From: Hsuehochloa calcarea
Taxonomy: Eukaryota; Streptophyta; Magnoliopsida; Poales; Poaceae
Direction: 5' to 3'
Length of the DNA stretch: 64,000 nucleotides
Assembly: GCA_036346395.1 (NCBI GenBank)
Contig: JAYEVG010000034.1
Location: 1-64,000, forward strand
Both the position numbers and the translations under genes were made by a program. Below, piece by piece: positions 61,336 to 64,000 of the stretch; position 1 is the first letter of the stretch, and every line of letters begins with the position of its first letter. The notes below the pieces were generated by a model. It was given only the letters and a program-made list of their open reading frames with translations, ran no database searches and was not told the DNA's origin.

Positions 61336-63064
61336 TCCGTAGTAGTGTGCTCCGTAGCAATAGTAGAGTCACCTCCCGACGTGCCACCACATTCCATTTT
61401 GCCCCTCCCAGGTGCCAGCCTCACCACGCCAGCCTAGAAGCTCCCATGTGTACTCCTCTGTTCTGAGGGAGAAGATGATGTGGCGTGGTGACGTGGCCGC
61501 CATGTGGACATCATTAGAGTTAAATCGGTAGTTTATGGTTAATTAGTTAGTTAGTTAGTTGGAGTATGACAAGTGGACTCGACGTAATTGGAAGTTAAGC
61601 TAAAACGTTAGGTTAGTATAGAAAGTATGTAGACCGAGTTCGTGGACCACTAGTTTCTGACTTGTGGTCCCCATCCTTTGTGAACCGTTGGGTGGACTTG
61701 ATCCAATGGACCGTGGCCCCTGTCAGCCTCTTGGGTTTTCCCAATTAAACATAAAGAGAAAATAAAATAAAAACCCCGATGGACCGCACCTGTCAGCCAC
61801 AATGGAATTTCTTAAATTAAAACAAAATTAAATCCCAGTGGGACCCACCTGTCAAAGATTTTTGATTTTCTCGAATTTCTCTGTCAAACTTTGGAGAACT
61901 TATTCTCCTCATTTTAAATCCAAATCAATTGGTTTTTGTTTCTACATTGATCTAAATTCAAGATCTTTTCCAACAAGCATCAAAATCGTATTTTCGTAGT
62001 TCATTTTAATTTATTTGTGTTGTAGATATTTATTTAAAGTCATTGTTTTCCCGTTAAATAGATTAGAACGTCACCGAAGACCTCGTCACTACTTCAAGTC
62101 AAGATAAAGACCCGTCCACATTTGAGCAAGGCAAGTCCTTACCATTGATCATGTTGAACCTACATTTTAAATGCAAAGTATTTCAATTTAAGGTATTACT
62201 TTCATGCTTATTATTATATATGAAATACTATATTAAATGTTGATGCTTAGCTATACCAAAGTTTGATTATCATTATGAATCCTTCCTCGCTTATTGACTC
62301 CATTATACCTTGTCACCCTAAGGATATTTAGTACCGAGTAAAACTCCCGCTGTTAAATGAACATGGACTATTGATTGTGCTTATACACCACGAGTAACTA
62401 AACATGGTTAGGATACAAACATTGTCATTACGAGAACTTGGATACTTTGAACCGTGGTGTGGTAACATAGGTGACCACTCGAAACAAGAAAATGTATTTA
62501 TAAATGGTTGAGACTTGGGCGAGTGGTTGATTGGGATTGGTGCTATGTGCACGCAATAGATTGGTGAATTATGTCCCCGAATCGATTAATGATCGAATCA
62601 TTTGTTTCTTCTAAACTACTAAGCCGCAATCATATGTCTAGTATGGGATATACATGGTCAATAATTTACCAAGTTATCATGCTATTGACAAATTCGGGTA
62701 GCCTGGTTGGGCCATTGGACTCGGGCGAGGGGAATATCTCTATGTACGCACTCCTTGAACATTGTGGTGGTACTAAGTCGATACGACTCTCTCAACGGTG
62801 GTTTCTTTGGAGTTAATGTGTAAATGCCCAAGATTGATCCATTGGATGGTGTAGTATTATGGTGAGGTATTGTAAATGCCTTGTTATGACCGCTCCATCA
62901 CACACCTATGGTAGCATGTCATGGTCGACATTATGAGTTGATCATATCTTGTGGGTAAATATGTACAACCTCTACAGAGTGCGTCTTAAAAATCTTTTCA
63001 AATAGCCGTGCCCCGAGACACGGGCATTGTGAAGAAAGTTACAGTTGGGAAAGCTTGGTGGTTG

Positions 63065-63335
63065 TGAAGTTGCGACATGCTGGTTTAAGAACGATCGTTG
63101 AGGATGGGACATGCTGGTTTAAGCATGGCCATCGGAGTAAGGACATGTTGGTTTAAGCATGGTCTTTGTGGATTGTGATGTGACAGTTTAAGCATGGTCG
63201 CTGGGTACGTGACATGTTGGTTTAAGCATGGTCGCCAATAATTGAAGATATATTGGGTGGAGTTGCGATGTGCTAGTTTAAGCATGGTCGCTAGGGATGT
63301 GGTCATGCTGGTTTAAGCATGGTGGTGATAACAAT
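63065..63335. repeat. Irregular tandem repeat in the LTR (about 7 units)
   Basis: The core GACATGCTGGTTTAAGCATGG is repeated about seven times with variants at intervals of roughly 30-60 bases. Spacers differ, so the array is old or unequal. It lies about 460 bases before the TTGTTGAGTAC motif of the LTR. Confidence 0.75.
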
Positions 63336-64000
63336 TGCTTATACAAAATAAGATTTGGATTTAAAGTTAACTTGCTAAGTCATAGGTTTGGAAAATAACT
63401 ATAGTATTTGAGCAAATAGGCTTTGTGCTAAAATAAATACATAACCCTCCATTGGAAGCCTTGCATCTATATAATTGAATTTACTATGAAGGCTTGTTGA
63501 GTACTTATGTACTCATGATTGCTCAAACATGTGGATTCGCACTATAAAGCTAAAGACCCGTGTATATATATTTCTATGCATCCAATATGGAGACGACATT
63601 AACTAGGTCCCACTTCAATAGGTTTCTCGTGCAAATGCAAGGAGGCCACACTCTTTTGAAGTTCTTTCCATCGCTACTATGATTATTTTCCATCGCTACT
63701 CGCTACTCTAAACTATTTGGCATTTCGACCGCTATCTAAACTTTGACCTTAAGGCTCGCTTACCATGTTTCAGAATAAAATTTAAGTATTGTTTATGTAT
63801 GTGTTGTATGGATGTGATATTTGCTGATATTTTGTACTGTGTGAGCTAGCAACTGATCATGGGACTAGCTCATAATACACAGAGGGTCTGGATGCAAATC
63901 AATGTCGCCACAACCTGGCAGAGGAGTTCTGCCGCGGCGATGATCGGCACCAACAACAAATGGTGCGATTGATGAGGAGGATGTGACCTCGAGGCATAGG

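Larger units (their letters stand above)
52233..61347 (+). mobile_element. Complete CACTA (En/Spm) transposon, 9.1 kb, TSD TGC
   Basis: The left terminus is CACTACTACAAAAC and the right terminus reads, on the opposite strand, CACTACTACGGAACAC. Both are flanked by TGC (52230-52232 and 61348-61350), the exact 3-bp duplication of this superfamily. Subterminal regions hold many copies of ATCACGACGGTT and its complement. Inside are a TNP2 transposase gene and a second gene with Ulp1-like protease similarity, both with frame breaks. It is inserted in an LTR, so it is younger than that LTR. It probably cannot move alone now but keeps both ends. Confidence 0.92.
51013..64000 (+). mobile_element. Large LTR (Ty3/gypsy type), interrupted by CACTA, runs off the window
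   Basis: It starts TGTAACAACTC at 51013, with an AT-rich opening, a TATA box GCTATAAAGCCCTCC at 51717-51731 and a GC-rich leader. A CACTA element is inserted at 52233-61347. LTR-like sequence resumes at 61351 and includes a tandem repeat (63070-63330), the motif TTGTTGAGTAC...TACTCATGATTGC near 63495-63525, and a GC-richer tail near 63850-64000. The right end lies outside, so no target duplication can be checked. Its TATA context is nearly the same as that of the solo LTR at 46405-49266. Confidence 0.6.

Noticed and set aside
63065..63335. CRISPR-like array
   Set aside because: Repeats are variable with unequal spacers and lie within a plant LTR; no CRISPR system is expected in a plant nuclear genome.

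Overview
This is a transposon-rich stretch of a plant nuclear genome, almost certainly a grass. It has spliced genes with GT-AG introns, GC-rich monocot-style coding sequence, MITEs, CACTA and Mutator-like DNA transposons and large LTRs. I cannot name the species. No prokaryotic, organellar or CRISPR features were seen.

Three host genes stand out. (1) COP9 signalosome subunit 4 (CSN4), plus strand, 11362-17754, fully resolved into 14 exons; one base is missing in exon 6, which breaks the frame. (2) A vicilin-like, two-cupin protein of the At2g18540 type, minus strand, 20840-18564, four exons, with four single-base frame breaks; it lies tail-to-tail with CSN4. (3) A polyol/sugar transporter of the major facilitator superfamily, minus strand, 34956-33311, two exons, intact, with a TATA box about 230 bases upstream.

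The rest is mostly mobile DNA. 1-11000: Ty3/gypsy protease remnant, a lone exon resembling an NTMC2/synaptotagmin-like protein, GC-rich low-complexity DNA, a decayed Myb/SANT-like (PIF/Harbinger ORF1 type) gene, and a solo LTR (7839-10058). 24-30 kb: a gag zinc-knuckle fragment, then a truncated CACTA element in minus orientation carrying TNP2. 35372-40601: a 5.2-kb element with long terminal inverted repeats carrying a broken plant-mobile-domain (PMD) gene with its own TATA box. 41436-43007 and 46405-49266: two solo LTRs with exact 5-bp target duplications. 51013 to the window end: a large LTR into which a complete 9.1-kb CACTA element (52233-61347, TSD TGC) has jumped. That element carries a TNP2 gene and a second gene with a Ulp1-like protease region, both decayed.

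The clearest results are structural: element ends and target duplications read to the base, including a hAT-type MITE inside a Tourist-like MITE inside a CSN4 intron. I found no convincing undescribed molecular system; the PMD-carrying inverted-repeat element and the composite CACTA element are the most unusual units. The indels in CSN4 and the cupin gene are either real pseudogenisation or base-calling errors, and sequence alone cannot decide.
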